Assembly (NCBI RefSeq): GCF_007565055.1
Contig: NC_044552.1
Location: 144,457,358-144,521,357 of the forward strand
Direction: 5' to 3'
Length of the DNA stretch: 64,000 nucleotides
DNA from: Rhinopithecus roxellana
Lineage: Eukaryota > Chordata > Mammalia > Primates > Cercopithecidae
Shown: positions 1 to 12,299 of the stretch, one piece after another
How the letters are laid out: the number at the start of each line of letters is the position of its first letter
Position numbering within the stretch: position 1 is the first letter of the stretch
Position numbers and translations under genes: made by a program
The notes under the pieces: model-generated
What the model was told of the DNA's origin: nothing
The model's database searches: none
Seen by the model: the letters and a program-made list of their open reading frames with translations, nothing else

Positions 1-3000
1 ATGTAAAAGAACAGAAATCACAACAAACTGTCTCTCACACCACACTGCAATTAAATTAGAACTCAAGATTAAGAAACTCACTCAAAACTGCTCAACTACA
101 TGGAAACTGAAGAACCTGCTCCTGAATGAATACTGGGTAAATAACGAAATGAAGGCAGATATAAAGATGTGCTTTGAAACCAATGAGAACAAAGACACAA
201 TGTACCAGAATCTCTGGGACACATTTAAAGCAATGTGTAGAGGGAAATTTATAATACTAAATGCCCACAAAAGAAAGCAGGAAAGATCTAAAATTGACAC
301 CCTAACATCACAATTAAAAGAACTAGAGAAGCAAGAGCAAACAAATTCAAAAGTTAGCAGAAGGCAACACATAACTAAGATCAGAGCAGAAATGAAGGTG
401 ATAGAGACACAAAAAACCCTTCAAAATATCAATGAATCCAGGAGCTGTTTTTTGAAAAGGTCAATAAAATAGATAGACCGCTAGTAAGACTAATAAGGAA
501 GAAAAGAGAAAAGAATCAAATAGATGCAATAAAAAATGATAAAGGGGATAACACCACAGATTCCACAAAATTACAAACTACTATCAGAGAATACTATAAA
601 CACCTCTATACAAATAAACTAGAAAATCTAGAAGAAATGGATAAATTCCTGGCCACATACATCCTCCCAAGACTAAACCAGGAAGAAGTTGAATATCTGA
701 ATAGACCAATAATAGGTTCTGAAATGGAGGCAATAACTAATAGCCCACCAACCAAAAACAGTCCAGGACCAGACGGATTCACAACCAAATTCTACCAAAG
801 TTACAAAGAGGAGCTGGTACCATTCCTTCTGAAACTATTCCAATCAATAGGGAAAGAGGAAATCCTCCCTAACTCATTTTATGAGTCTAGCATCATCTTG
901 ATACGAAAGCCTGGTAGAGACACACTAAAACAAAAATAAATAAAAATAAAAAATAATTGAATTTTAGGCCAATATCCCTGATGAATATTGACACAAAAAT
1001 CCTCAATAAAATACTGGCAAACCAAATCCAGCAGCACATCAAAAACTTATCCACCATGGTCAAGTCGGCTTCATACCTGGGATGCAAGTCTGGTTCAACA
1101 TACGCAACTCAGTAAACATAATCCATCACACAGACAGAAGCAACGACAAAAACCACATGATTATCTCAATAGATGCAGAAAAGACCTTTGACAAAAGGCA
1201 ACAGGGCTTTAACAAAATTCAACCGCCCTTCATGCTAAAAACTCTTAATAAATTAGGTACTGATGGAACGTATCTCAAAATAATAAGAGCTATTCATAAC
1301 AAACATACAGTCAGCATCATACTGAATGGACAAAAACTGGAAGTATTCCTTTCGTAAACCAGCACAAGAAAAGGATGCCCTCTCTCACCTCTCCTATTCA
1401 ACACAGTGTTGGAAGTTCTGGCTAGGGTAATCAGGCAAGAGAAAGAAATGAAGGGTATTGGATTAGGAAAAGGAGAAGTCAAATTGTCTCTGTTTGCAGA
1501 TCACATGATTGTATATTTAGAAAAACCTCAGCCCAAAATCCCCTTAAGCTGATAAGCACCTTCAGCAAAGTCTCAGGATACAAAATCAAAGTGCAAAAGT
1601 CACAAGCATTCCTATATACCAATAATAGACAAATAGACAGACAAATCATGAGTGAACTCCCATTCACGATTACTACAAAGAGAATAAAATACCTAGGAAT
1701 CCAACTTACAAGGGATGTGAAGGATCTCTTCAAGGAGAACTACAAACCACTGTTCAATGAAATAAAAGAAGACAAAAATAAATGGAAGAACACTCCATGC
1801 TCATGGATAGGAAGAATGAATATCGTGAAAATGACCATACTGCCCCAAGTAATTTATAGATTCAATGCTATCCCCATCAAGCTACCATTGACTTTCTTTA
1901 CAGAAATGGCAAAAACTACTTTAAAGTTCATAAGGAACCAAAAAAAAAAAAAAGCCTGCATAGGCAAGACAATCCTAAGCAAAAAGTACAAAGCTGGAGG
2001 CATCACACTATCTGATTTCAAACTATACTACAAGGCTACAGTAACCAAAACAGCATGGTACTGGTACCAAAACAAATATATAGACTAATGGAACAAAACA
2101 TAGGCCTCAGAAATAACACCAAACATCTACAACCATCTGATCTTTGACAAACCTGACAAAAATAAGCAATGGGGAAAGAATTCCCTATTTAACAAATGGT
2201 GATGGGAAAACTGACTAGCCATGTGTAGAAAGCTGAAACTGAATCCCTTCCTTACACCATATACAAAAATTAACTCAAGATACATTAAAGACTTAAATGT
2301 AAGACCTAACACCATAAAAACTCTAGAAGAAAACCTAGGCAATACCATTCAGGACATAGGTATGGGCAAAGACTTCATGACTAAAATACAAAAAGCATTG
2401 ACAACAAAAGCCAAAATTGACAAATGGGATCTAATGAAACTAAAGAGCTTCTGCACAGCAAAAGAAACTATCATCAGAGTGAACAGGCAACCTACAGAAT
2501 GGGAGAAAATCTTCTCAATCTACCCATCTGACAAAGGGCTAATATCCAGAATCTACAAAGAACTTAAACAAATTTACAAGAAAAAAAACAACCCCATCAA
2601 AAAGTGGGCAAAGGATATGAACAGACACTTCTCAAAAGAAGACCTTTATGCAGCCAACAGACATGTGAAAAAACGTTCATTATCACTGGTCATCAGAGAA
2701 ATACAAATAAAAACCACAATGAGATACCATCTCATGCCAGTTAGAATGATGATCATTAAAAAGTCAGGAAACAACAGATGCTGGAGATGATATGGAGAAA
2801 TAGGAACGCTTTTACACTGTTGGTGGGAGTGCAAATTAGTTCAACCATTGTGGAAGACAGTGTGGCGATTCCTCTAGAATCTAGAACTAAAAATACCATT
2901 TGACCCAGCAATCCAATTACTAGGTATATACCCAAAGGATTATAAATCATGCTACTATAAAGACACATGCACACGTATATTTATTGTGGCACTATTCACA

Positions 3001-3210
3001 ATAGCAAAGACTTGGAACCAACACACATGTCCATCAATGATAGACTGGATTAAGAAAATGTGACACATATACACCGTAGAATACTATGCAGCCATAAAAA
3101 CGGCTGAGTTCATGTCCTTTGCAGGGAAGCTGGAAACCATCATTCTAAGCAAACTAGCACAAGGACAGGAAAGGAAACACCGTATATTCTCACTCATAGT
3201 TAGGTATTGA
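1..3210 (+). pseudogene. Decayed L1 ORF2 (endonuclease end, RT, C-terminus)
   Basis: Open pieces of ORF2 appear in shifting frames at 149-472 (linker after the endonuclease), 637-939 and 1082-1357 (start of reverse transcriptase), 1591-2088 (thumb) and 2221-2790 (C-terminal part). In intact L1 this protein nicks DNA and reverse transcribes L1 RNA. Here the catalytic FADD box reads FADH at 1493-1504, so one catalytic aspartate is lost. The frame is also broken between every open piece. It cannot make an active enzyme. Confidence 0.9.
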
Positions 3211-3409
3211 ACAATGAGAACACATGGACACAGGGCAGGGAACATGTCAGGGAGTGGGGGTCTGGGGGAGGGATAGTATTAGGAGAAATACCTAATGTAA
3301 ATGACAGGTTGACGGGTGCAGCAAACCAACATGGCACATGTATACTTATGTAACAAGCCTGCATGTTGTGAACATGTACCCTAGAACTTAAAGTATAATA
3401 ATAATATAT
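1..3409 (+). mobile_element. Old primate L1 (L1PA/L1PB-like), 3' 3.4 kb
   Basis: This is a LINE-1 retrotransposon, cut by the window start. It runs from the end of the ORF2 endonuclease domain through reverse transcriptase, the cysteine-rich tail and the 3' UTR to an A/T-rich tail near 3390-3409. The 3' UTR has the G-rich stretch (3238-3275) and the usual ACCCTAGAACTTAAAGTATA end. Many stops and frameshifts show an old insertion. The subfamily is a judgement from divergence and the 3' UTR, not from alignment. A second L1 is inserted into its tail. Confidence 0.93.
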
Positions 3410-4136
3410 ATAAAAAGAAATGTCTGTTTTGTCTTTTGCCCACTTTTGTTTTTTCTTGTAAATTTAAAGTTCCTTATAGATGCTGGATATTAGACCTTTG
3501 TCCGATGCATAGTTTTCAAAAGTGTTCTCTCATTGTGTAGATTGTCTGTTTATTCTGCTGATAGTTTCTTTTGCTATGCAGAAGCTCTTTAATTTAATTA
3601 GATCCTATTTGTAAATTTGCTTTCATTGCCATTGCTTTTGTTGTCTTCATCTGATGAAATGTTTGCCTGTGCAGCACTATACACAATAGCAAAGACATGG
3701 AATCAACATAAATGCCCATCAATGGCAGACTGGATAAAGAAAATGTGGTAGACCCCATGAAATACTCTGCAGTCAAAAAAAAGAATGATATCATGTCCTT
3801 TGCAGGGACATGGATGGAGCTGGAGACCATTATCCTTAGCAAATTAATCCAGGAACAGAAAACCAAATACCCCATGTCCTTCACTTATAAGTAGGAGATA
3901 AATGATGAGAACACATGGACACACAGAGTGGAAAAGCACACACTGGGGTCTATTGGAGGGTTGAGGTTGGGAGGAGGGAGAGGATCCAGAAAAATAACTA
4001 ATGGGTACTAGTCTTAATACATGGTTGATAAAGTAATTAATATAATAAACTCTCATGACACAAGTTTACCTATGTAACAAACCTGCTCATGTACCCATGA
4101 ACTTAAAATACAAGTTAAAAAAAAATAAAAAGAAAT
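3410..4136 (+). mobile_element. 5'-inverted (twin-primed) L1 inserted in the older L1's tail
   Basis: Bases 3422-3672 match L1 ORF2 on the minus strand (the stretch before the cysteine-rich end). From about 3673 to 4124 the sequence is L1 ORF2 end and 3' UTR on the plus strand, ending in an A-rich tail. This head-to-head arrangement is the signature of twin priming. A perfect 12-bp target-site duplication, ATAAAAAGAAAT, lies at 3410-3421 and 4125-4136. The 3' UTR type suggests an L1PB/L1MA-age element. Confidence 0.85.
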
Positions 4137-4868
4137 CAGGGTAGACATAGTGGTCTTTTGTAATCAAAAAATTTCACTTCTGAAAATTTTGTAAAACTAA
4201 TCTTGTGAATATATTGCTGGGCCCCATCCAATGACCTGAGAACGTCTTTTGCAAGCGAGGGGTCTTGAACCTAGTTTTATTAGCTTTATAATAGATTCAC
4301 CTCGCATCCGATGAATGCAAAATCAACAGGATCAGAAAATACAAGAAACAGACCCTGCCCAACAGATGCCTTAGAAAGAGAGTACTAATAGTTGTGCCTA
4401 AGGAAGCTGACCTCTTGGTATCAAAACATTTCCTCACCCACGTAAAACGTGGAAGCCACGTAGACACTGACTTCTCAGGACTTCAAAAACTTCAACAGTT
4501 GTGATCCTGCAGAAAACTGGAGGGGTCACCTTGAAGTTAGTCTTTTTTCATTACTATTGCTATTGCTACTGTTTTCTAATTAACTGGGAACTTGCTAGTC
4601 CCCTGTAATGACCAGCTTCTCTCTCATTAGCCTGACAAGAGGTGGATTCAGAGTGGACTATTTGACAACAAAGAAATGTAACATGTCTTGCATGCCCAGA
4701 TTTGAGTTTATGATTGCAAATTCATGCCCATTATAATATCTGTATTCCATATGAAATACTTGTTATTTCTAAATGCCACCCCAATAAGCAGAGAGGGTAA
4801 TAACAAATATATATCATTATAGACAAAGGCATGACACTAGCTAAGGAAGGTATTAAGGACATTATTTT
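4137..4868. other. No recognisable feature
   Basis: About 730 bp of ordinary AT-rich sequence between an L1 and an Alu. I see no repeat family, open frame or RNA gene that I can support. Confidence 0.5.
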
Positions 4869-4880
4869 CACTGAGAATAC

Positions 4881-5174
4881 CTTTTTGTTTTGAGACAGAG
4901 TTTTACTCTTTCACCCAGGCTGCCATGCAGTGGCATGATCTCAGCTCACTGCAACCTCCACCTCCTGTGTTCAAGTGATTCTCCTGCCTCAGCCTCCTAG
5001 GTAGCTGGGATTATAGGCACCTGCCACCACCACCAGCTAATTTTTATATTTTTTAATAGAAATAGTTTTTCACCATACTGGCCAGGCTGATCTCGAACTC
5101 CTGACCTCAGGTGATCCACTCACCTCAGCCTCCCAAAGTGCTAGGATTACATGCATGAGCCACCGTGCCTGGCC
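4881..5174 (-). mobile_element. AluS/J-class element
   Basis: A full-length Alu SINE read on the minus strand: poly-T at the left, reversed right and left arms, ending in GTGCCTGGCC. The flanks CACTGAGAATAC (4869-4880) and CATTGAGAATAC (5175-5186) are a 12-bp target-site duplication with one mismatch. Its divergence suggests an S or J subfamily. Confidence 0.93.
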
Positions 5175-5186
5175 CATTGAGAATAC

Positions 5187-6340
5187 TTTCAAAGGATAGT
5201 CCATGACGCTGTTTAATATATGTATGCATATTCTCCTTTTCATAACACTATAAAGAGTGACTTGCTTCTAGTTAAGTAGTTACATTTTGTTTTCATCAGT
5301 GTTAAGGCCAAATATCAGAGTGGAAATACTTTAATGAAAAAGAATAGTGTTCTGTATTGCACTTGGGTTTTTTTAATGCTTCCTCCTGCCCCGTAATCAG
5401 AAACCCATGGTTAGTCTTGTACCTCCATGAAAATTTCTGGATAGAATCATCATGTTTAAAATACTCCCTGGGTCTCCAACAAGCACTCAGAGAACAGTGA
5501 ACATTGCACTCACAGCTTCTGCAAAGAACACTGGAAACTACTGTTACAGAAACTGCTGCCTGACAAATAATCAGGGATCTCATGAGTTTATCTCCTGGCA
5601 CTAAATAAAAGAGAGATTCTGTGTTTACCTGACCAATCTGAAACACAAAATACGTTTTTGAAGCACTTGTGGAATAATTTGAATCTGCCACAAGTTTGAC
5701 ACTATGAATAAGTGTAACATTGGGTGAGAGAATGATGTATACACGTCACTCCAACTTCCCGGAGGTAAAACAAATTCTAGGTGCCTGAACAAAAATTGGT
5801 GGCACATGGAACAGGATGTCAACAATGATCATTTTGAAATGTAAGTCCCAGTTCTATTGTGCCACAGGGTAAAATGTGTTGATTTTCCCTTCAGGTTAAA
5901 AGAAAATCATGAGTGCCCTGTTATCATTTAAAGGACGATGACATTGTAATCTTTTCATCTCCCAGGGAGACCTGCCTCTAGCAGCTCTAAGAAGTTTGGG
6001 TTCTTACAAATGTTTTAGTTACTCTGAGCCTGTAATATTATGCTGCATAATCAGGGGCCTAGAATAAACTATCGATGTCCAGCAGCTGAGGTAAGAGATA
6101 GCATGGGGTGGATCACTCTGCTCACCCTCACCTGCTATCACAGATGCCTCGGGCTGAAAAAGTGGAGCACAACTGGACCAATTTTTCTCAAAAAAAGAAT
6201 GTTACTCACTTCTCTTTCAGGCTCATTAACTTGAGGTCCAGCTCCTCCACCAAGAAGGTATGAATTTGCATAATTGGAGCTGGGTCATCTTGAAGTTATA
6301 TTGCTATTCCAGTGCTCAAAGTGCACCATTTCTCAAGAAC
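5187..6340. other. Unassigned intergenic sequence
   Basis: No repeat or gene recognised. A 129-codon open frame lies on the minus strand at 5302-5691. It has no family resemblance I can see and no other coding evidence, so I do not call it. Confidence 0.4.
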
Positions 6341-6550
6341 TAGGCAAAGTGGTTAAGAATGGCTTAGCCTGAGCTCAACCTGAGTTCTATCTCCTTGTGA
6401 TTTTGTAAAAATGACTTGTCCTCCTGAGTCTCAACTTCTTCCTACGTCCTATAGGGATAATGCCAGTACTTTCTTCTGACGTTAGGCAAGATAATATATG
6501 TAAAGTCCCTGACTCATAATAAACATTCAAAGAAAATCGGGCTAATATTA
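6341..6550 (+). repeat. MIR SINE fragment
   Basis: This matches the mammalian-wide MIR core in order: AGTGGTTAAGA start, a tRNA-like head, the CCTGAGTCTCAACTTC core, GGATAATGCC, and a tail like CATAATAAACATTC. It is ancient and diverged. Confidence 0.7.
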
Positions 6551-6604
6551 TGTACAAACTCCAGATAGAATTCGATTCAGTTTTCAGTTTTGAGTCATCC
6601 ATTC

Positions 6605-6740
6605 AGTCATTCTAAATAATAGTTACAGCATATTCATTGAATATGCATTGAGCACCAATTCTGTGTGAGGTGCTAAAATGGGCACTGGGGATATAGCAAT
6701 GGGCAAGCCACAGTCCTTGCTTACTGCCCTGCCCCAAAAG
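6605..6740 (-). repeat. L2 LINE 3' end fragment
   Basis: The text TTGAGCACCAATTCTGTGTG followed by GGGCACTGGGGATATAGCA is the reversed 3' end of L2. It is a short ancient fragment. Confidence 0.6.
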
Positions 6741-7209
6741 GCCAACTCAAGACATGTCTGAGCAGGACAAACTCTTGACATGGTGTATGCCTTGCTCTCA
6801 GACATAGCGACTTCCTCAAGGAGACCTAAAAGGCAATCATCAGAAACAAAGAACACACTTGGAATTATTCAGAGCCAAATAGATCAAACTGCTTTATTGA
6901 TTTTTAAACACTGAAGATCAGAAAGATCATACTTCACATCAATAAATAAACACATCTTTTGAAGTCTTGAGGCATTTCCTCAAGGGTCTTCATTGTAAGG
7001 CTGGGTCCTGCCTCCGAACACTATTTCAGTAGCACTGGAGACATGCATTGCACCATGATGACATTAAACATGCAACTCATCAAATCACTCTGGATTCTGA
7101 ATCTGTGACCCTCATTGTCATTCACTTTCCCAGGAGCTTAACTGCAAAGAATCCATTCCCCATGCAGGACTGCATGCTGCCAGTAACTTGGACATCCTTC
7201 CCTCAATCA

Positions 7210-7333
7210 ACAAGTTTTCCTGAATGCCTACAATGTGTTAACTGATATTCTAGATGTTGGAAATATGAGAGTGAATAAGATAGGTAAATTTTAAATCCTC
7301 TAGGAGCTTACATTCTGATTATCAGAAACAGTA
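7210..7333 (-). repeat. L2 LINE 3' end fragment
   Basis: A diverged reversed L2 3' end: CTGAATGCCTACAATGTGTT, then GATGTTGGAAATATGAGAGT, then TAGGAGCTTACATTCT. The AluY at 7342 interrupts its right side. Confidence 0.6.
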
Positions 7334-7341
7334 GTTTTTCC

Positions 7342-7632
7342 TTTTTTTTTTTTGAGGCGGAGTCTCGCTCTGTCACCCGGACTGGATGCAGTGGCGGGAT
7401 CTCAGCTCACTGCAAGCTCCGCCTCCCGGGTTTACGCCATTCTCCTGCCTCAGCCTCCCGAGTAGCTGGGACTACAGGCGCCCGCCACCTCTGCCGGCTA
7501 GTTTTTGTATTTTTAGCAGAGACGGGGTTTCACTGTGTTAGCCAGGATAGTCTCGATCTCCTGACCTCGTGATCTGCCCGTCTCGGCCTCCCAAAGTGCT
7601 GGGATTACAGGCTTGAGCCACCGCGCCCGGCC
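7342..7632 (-). mobile_element. AluY of the Old World monkey type
   Basis: A low-divergence full-length Alu in minus orientation. GTTTACGCC, GCCGGCTAG and GGCTTGAGCC (reversed GTAAAC, CTAGCC and CAAGCC) are variants I associate with cercopithecid AluY lineages. The flanking 8-bp duplication GTTTTTCC is at 7334-7341 and 7633-7640. Confidence 0.93.
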
Positions 7633-7677
7633 GTTTTTCCATTCTTCATGGAGCTGGCTATGGGACTCAGATGGTGG

Positions 7678-7681
<4 letters not shown>

Positions 7682-7727
<46 letters not shown>
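7682..7727. repeat. Pure A(46) homopolymer
   Basis: There are 46 consecutive A residues, with a T(18) run 50 bp downstream (7779-7796). The nearby Alu is on the opposite strand, so this is not its tail. No retroelement body adjoins it. Confidence 0.9.
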
Positions 7728-7728
<1 letters not shown>

Positions 7729-7796
7729 CAAACACCGAAACATTGAATTATCCTATTTTATCAACTCTTAAGATGCACTTTTTTTTTTTTTTTTTT

Positions 7797-9106
7797 CACT
7801 TTGTAACCTCTGTGAAATCCAGGTACAATTTATAATCAGTGAATTCTGTAGCCACTGTTATTTGTGTCATAGTTTTATGAGGGAAAAAATACCTTGGTTA
7901 TTCTAACAACAAGAAGCAAGCCTTTGCACACTGATTGCTGTTAACAGGTAAACCTCGTTTCAGCAACTCAAAGTAATAAGTCTATTTCTCTCGCAGCCCA
8001 ACGCTAGTGTTCCTTTTTGAGTATCTCTCCCACGGGTACTAATTCAGGGACGACGTTCTCAAGGAATACCCTCCAATCAGGACTGTCAGAGTTTCTCTGT
8101 GGGTCTTTTCCTTTGTCCAGGCAGAAGGGAAATCATGTGGAAGGTCCTATACAGGAAGTTTCTGTGGGCCAGGCCAGAAGCGGTCCACAGGACATTTGCC
8201 AATGTTCCATTGGCCAGAAACCAGTTGCATGGCCATGCCTACATGCAAAGGAGTCTGAGAAATAAGGTTCAGTTACAGGTACAGGAGGAAAGGAGATGAG
8301 TCTGTTGATCAGTGAGCTGATCTTTTCCACTGGCATTTAAAATGATTCTCCATGCTTTGTCTCCTGTGTTTTCAGGAGCGTGAAGTGCTTGGTGAAGTGT
8401 TTGCTGATATCATTTCACTCCCTCTTTTTAAGGAGTGGAAGCCATCAGGTTTTTTTACAGCAAAATAGCAACAAGGGTATTATCAGCGTTAGCGGGACAG
8501 CCCCGCTATGTGATCTTATCAAATCAGAAAGGGTCTTATTTTCCCTCCAAACATAACATTTAAACCTGCAACTCAATCATTCAACCAATAACTATTAATT
8601 TTCTAGTAGGAGCCATGTTTATCCTAGATTCTCTCAAAGATGCTGAAGACATGAAGAATTAATCAGTGATGTTCAAGAACTGGCAATACGGCCACAATTT
8701 AAAAACTGACTTACATGAAACAACCAAGAAACAATCAATTAAACTGTGCAATGTTACCTCTAAGTTAAAATGGGGTTTGAAGACAGAATGATTAGTGTAG
8801 GGTGAAAGAAATTATCTGCATCATTTCCAACGTGGGAAGGCTTGAGGTCACCTTCTAAGCAGCGGGCTCAGTCAGCTCTGAAGGCCATCTCTCTTCATTC
8901 CTCTCTTCTTTTTACTCTTTCTCTCTCACATATGGCACACCTAAGCATGTAAGTTTCAAGATCTAGATCTGGACTAGGAATTAGAATTCTCCACTCCAGC
9001 GTATTATCAGTGCTATTCCAGCCATTATCAGAGCTCTGGATGGTGACATGTGCTTTCCCAAACGAATAAAGCAATGCTTCCTCTCCTATTTATTGTTTCT
9101 TGTGGG
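7797..9106. other. Unassigned sequence, possibly old repeat near 8150-8290
   Basis: I recognise no gene. The part around CCATTGGCCAGAAACCAGTT (8207-8226) resembles an old dispersed repeat that I cannot name. The overlapping short frames at 8017-8336 have no coding support. Confidence 0.35.
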
Positions 9107-9261
<155 letters not shown>

Positions 9262-9679
9262 GGTACCTAAGCTTAATTGGCCAGAATCTTGGTAGGGACG
9301 AGTTACAGATGGCACCTCCAAGCCCCTGATCATACTCACAGAAGTCTTCTTTCAAAAGATGTGGTTTGAGATGGGGCTTTAGCTAAGAATACAGAAAGTG
9401 AGAGTGGTGATGGAAAGCTAGATATTCCACAAGGTGGGTAGAACATGCAGAAAGATTTGGAAGCAGGAATGAGTGTGGTGTGGATAAAAGGTAGTGGAGA
9501 GCTTAGCCAGAGGAAAAGAAAAAAATATCTTGCCCATTTTTTTGGCTGAACCTTTAATAGAAAGTGCAGTATCTGCTGCTGAGAGCAAGAATCAGGATCA
9601 GCTTCAAGAAGTCCACAAATCCTTGTGTCTTTCAGACACAGAGCAGCAGGATGAAAAATAGGAAGCTTGTCTAATACTT

Positions 9680-9832
9680 TGCACTTCCTAGTATGTTTTA
9701 AAGTGCTTGTGTTTTCCTTCTCATTCACCCCTCAAAATAGCTTTCTGAGATGAGTAACTTTTTTGCAAATGAGGGATGGAAACACAAATACTTAGTGATT
9801 TGCCTGATTCTATATGGCTGATAATTAGGGTG
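9680..9832 (-). repeat. MIR SINE fragment
   Basis: A reversed MIR: the tail side (AAAGTGCTTGTGTTTTCC), then GAGATGAGTAAC, GCAAATGAGGGATGGAAAC and TTAGTGATTTGCC in the correct order. Confidence 0.6.
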
Positions 9833-9950
9833 ACCACATTATTTATCTTCTAAACCAGGATATTTTTGAGAATGAAAAGGAGCAGTCTTAATAGCTACAC
9901 TGGAGAGCAGGTATAAATTGGGCCAATCCTGGACACTCTGGGATCTATTT
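9833..9950 (+). repeat. Unnamed dispersed repeat, copy A
   Basis: GACCACATTATTTATCTTCT and the following bases match 10417-10512 over about 95 bp with many substitutions. The form (GACCA...ACCAGGA...TTTTGAGA) resembles a small old non-autonomous repeat, but I cannot name it. Confidence 0.45.
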
Positions 9951-10416
9951 TCCACCAGTACGTGGGACACAGTATGAACTGAAGCATGGAACTCCAGTTC
10001 ACAAATTTGATGTTCTTCCAACTATACTGGATCTGGTCTTTCAGTCCACTTGAAACTAAGAAATTCATGTGGAAAACAGTTCTTAGTTCATCCTAGAGTA
10101 CTATATTTAAAATAAGCCTTTAATGATTGCAAATAATATGTTTGCAAAATTTTAACAAATCTCAGAAAATGTTCAATAAAAGTCACAGGCATTTAATCCA
10201 TACAAATAAGATAAACTGGGCTTTAATTGCAGGTAATTTAGTTTTATAGTGAAAACCAAGGGGAATACAGATTCAATCAATTCTGTTTTGCACAGGAGAA
10301 ATGAAATTAGGCATAGGACTCCATGCTATGACCTGTGATTCATGCGAACAAAGGGAATCTGCCACCAAGGGGATATGCGTGAGGGAGAGAGCTTTTCCCC
10401 TGGACTTGTGAATAAG

Positions 10417-10512
10417 AGGGACCATGTAATTTATCATCCGAACTAAAACACTTTTGAGAGTGAAGGGAGATTCTACTTACAGGTATTTCAGGAAAGCAAG
10501 TATAAATGTGTA
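10417..10512 (+). repeat. Unnamed dispersed repeat, copy B
   Basis: This is the second copy of the unit at 9833-9950, in the same orientation. Shared landmarks are GACCAT, TTTATC, CTTTTGAGAGTGAA and AAGTATAAAT. Confidence 0.45.
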
Positions 10513-11216
10513 CCGCCACCTCAAGCAAACTGAGATGTATGATCATTGTCTACAAAGGGAGAAGGAGATTCTCTTTCTTATCCAGCCATGGCAAATTGTG
10601 CATAGGCAAAAGCCAGGAATCATGTCTACTTCACCGGTCCACCTTTATGTTTAGAAGAAAGTTTCAGTTAATGAGGGTTTTCCCAGAAGATGCACTAATT
10701 TATTTTCCTTAAATTAACATGGAATCCAGAAACTTCTCTGATTTCTATAATTGTATGAAGAACTCCAAAGCAATCAGAATTCCTGGAAATGTTTTTTGTT
10801 GTAAATAATGCAAATGTTTAATTTATTTATTGGTAAATGTTTGCTTATTTGTATTATTAATAATAGATCTGCCCTAGACTATAACAATGTTACATAAAAC
10901 TGGCGTCTTCATTCAATGATAGTGCTGAATAATTCTTTAGAAATAAGTAACCAACTATTGAGGGAAATGACCAGTTGTTGTATTAAACCAGCAGGCCTAT
11001 TTATCCCAGAGGTTAATCCAAACAACCTTGCATATAATCAAGCCCAAATCAGTACCTCCTTTCCTAGTCTTTCAGTTCCTTAAAAAAAAAGTGAAATTTT
11101 ATTCAAAAGCCACTCAATAAATAAAATATCAGCAGAGAACTGCTTGTAGAAGAGACAATTAACTTTGATACTGCTACAACTGTAGAAACCGGGTATCCAT
11201 TGCACATTTTTCTCAA
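10513..11216. other. No recognisable feature
   Basis: AT-rich intergenic sequence. I see no gene or repeat family I can support. Confidence 0.45.
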
Positions 11217-11232
11217 TACATTGTTCGCTTTG

Positions 11233-11477
11233 TTTTTTTGTTTGTTTTGTTTTGTTTTGAGATGGCATCTCGCTCTGTCACCCAGGCTGGAATGCAGTGG
11301 CGCAATCTTGGGTCACTGCAACCTCCACCTCCCGCCCAAGCTGATTTTCGTCTTTTTAGTAGGGACTGGGTTTCACCATGTTGGCCAGGTTGGTCTCAAA
11401 CTCTTGGCCTCAAGTGATCTACCCACCTCGGCCTTCCAAAGTGCTGAGATTACAGGCATAAGCTACTGTGCCTGGCC
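11233..11477 (-). mobile_element. Alu with internal deletion
   Basis: A minus-strand Alu with a TTTTG-rich tail at the left. Between CCTCCCGCCCA and AGCTGATTTTCG about 60-70 bp of the normal Alu is missing, mostly from one arm. A 16-bp target-site duplication with two mismatches, TACATTGTTCGCTTTG / TACATAGTTCACTTTG, lies at 11217-11232 and 11478-11493. Confidence 0.92.
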
Positions 11478-11790
11478 TACATAGTTCACTTTGGTTAGAT
11501 CATCCTGAAAGCCTGAAAATAGAAATCCCCTACCCGCAGAATGATTTTCAACCACAGTTGCTCCAATACAATTTCCTAGGTCTGATCATCTCAGGAAGAG
11601 GAACAAAGATCATTTGGGTCTCACTAATCACATTTCTAGTGTTATCTGGGGAGCAATCAGAGAGGCGAGCCTTTTGACTCCATATGTGATCTGGGTCAGG
11701 TGTTATCATTGCCTGTGCTTCATGTTGCCATTAGGTACACACAAATGCTGCTCTGAATGTCTGCCACCATTATGTACCCCAGACATGCAG

Positions 11791-11894
11791 AGACTCAAAT
11801 ACAGATAGGATAAGAAGATACAGAAATAACCCCAAAACACTCAGACTCAAGTGTTTGCAGAATAACAAGATAGAGAAATAAGCCCAAATCAACA
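11791..11894 (+). repeat. Diverged 52-bp tandem duplication
   Basis: Two adjacent units, 11791-11842 and 11843-11894, both begin AGACTCAA and share GATA-AGAAATAA-CCCAAA blocks in register. By eye they are about 70% identical. The function is unknown. Confidence 0.5.
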
Positions 11895-12299
11895 CAACAG
11901 TAAAAATAGGGGCCCAGAACCTTTATTATAAGGATTATAGTAATAACAGGAGTCATCTTCATTCTTTGTGTTGATGTTTCTTGTAGCAACTGTAACTAGA
12001 AACGTTAGGCCATTGCTGGTTTTCTAAGAGGTTGGTATGAGGGACTCTCACTCGTGGATCTACCACTTCTCCAGAAGCCAATAACCCAAGCAATTCTTCC
12101 CTCTGAATATATAGAGCAAGGATGATAGTGATTTTGCGTATACCAAAGGCACTCAAATGTTTATGTTTGCAGAGATACTTCTTTAGTATGTATTCCAGTT
12201 ACATATGTGTTAAACCATTGTTAATTTAGTAACATACAGCTATGACTGTTTTATTATGCTCACAGATTTTGTAGGCAAGGACTTAGGAAAGTGCATAGT
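11895..12299. other. No recognisable feature
   Basis: Ordinary intergenic sequence. No feature I can support. Confidence 0.45.

Noticed and set aside
5302..5691. 129-codon open frame on the minus strand
   Set aside because: No known domain, no start context or codon bias I could see, in unassigned sequence. Such lengths arise by chance in 64 kb.
7513..7743. Open frame including a long phenylalanine run
   Set aside because: Read-through of an AluY and the A(46) run.
8017..8336. Three overlapping short open frames
   Set aside because: They overlap in different frames and strands and lie in probable old repeat sequence.
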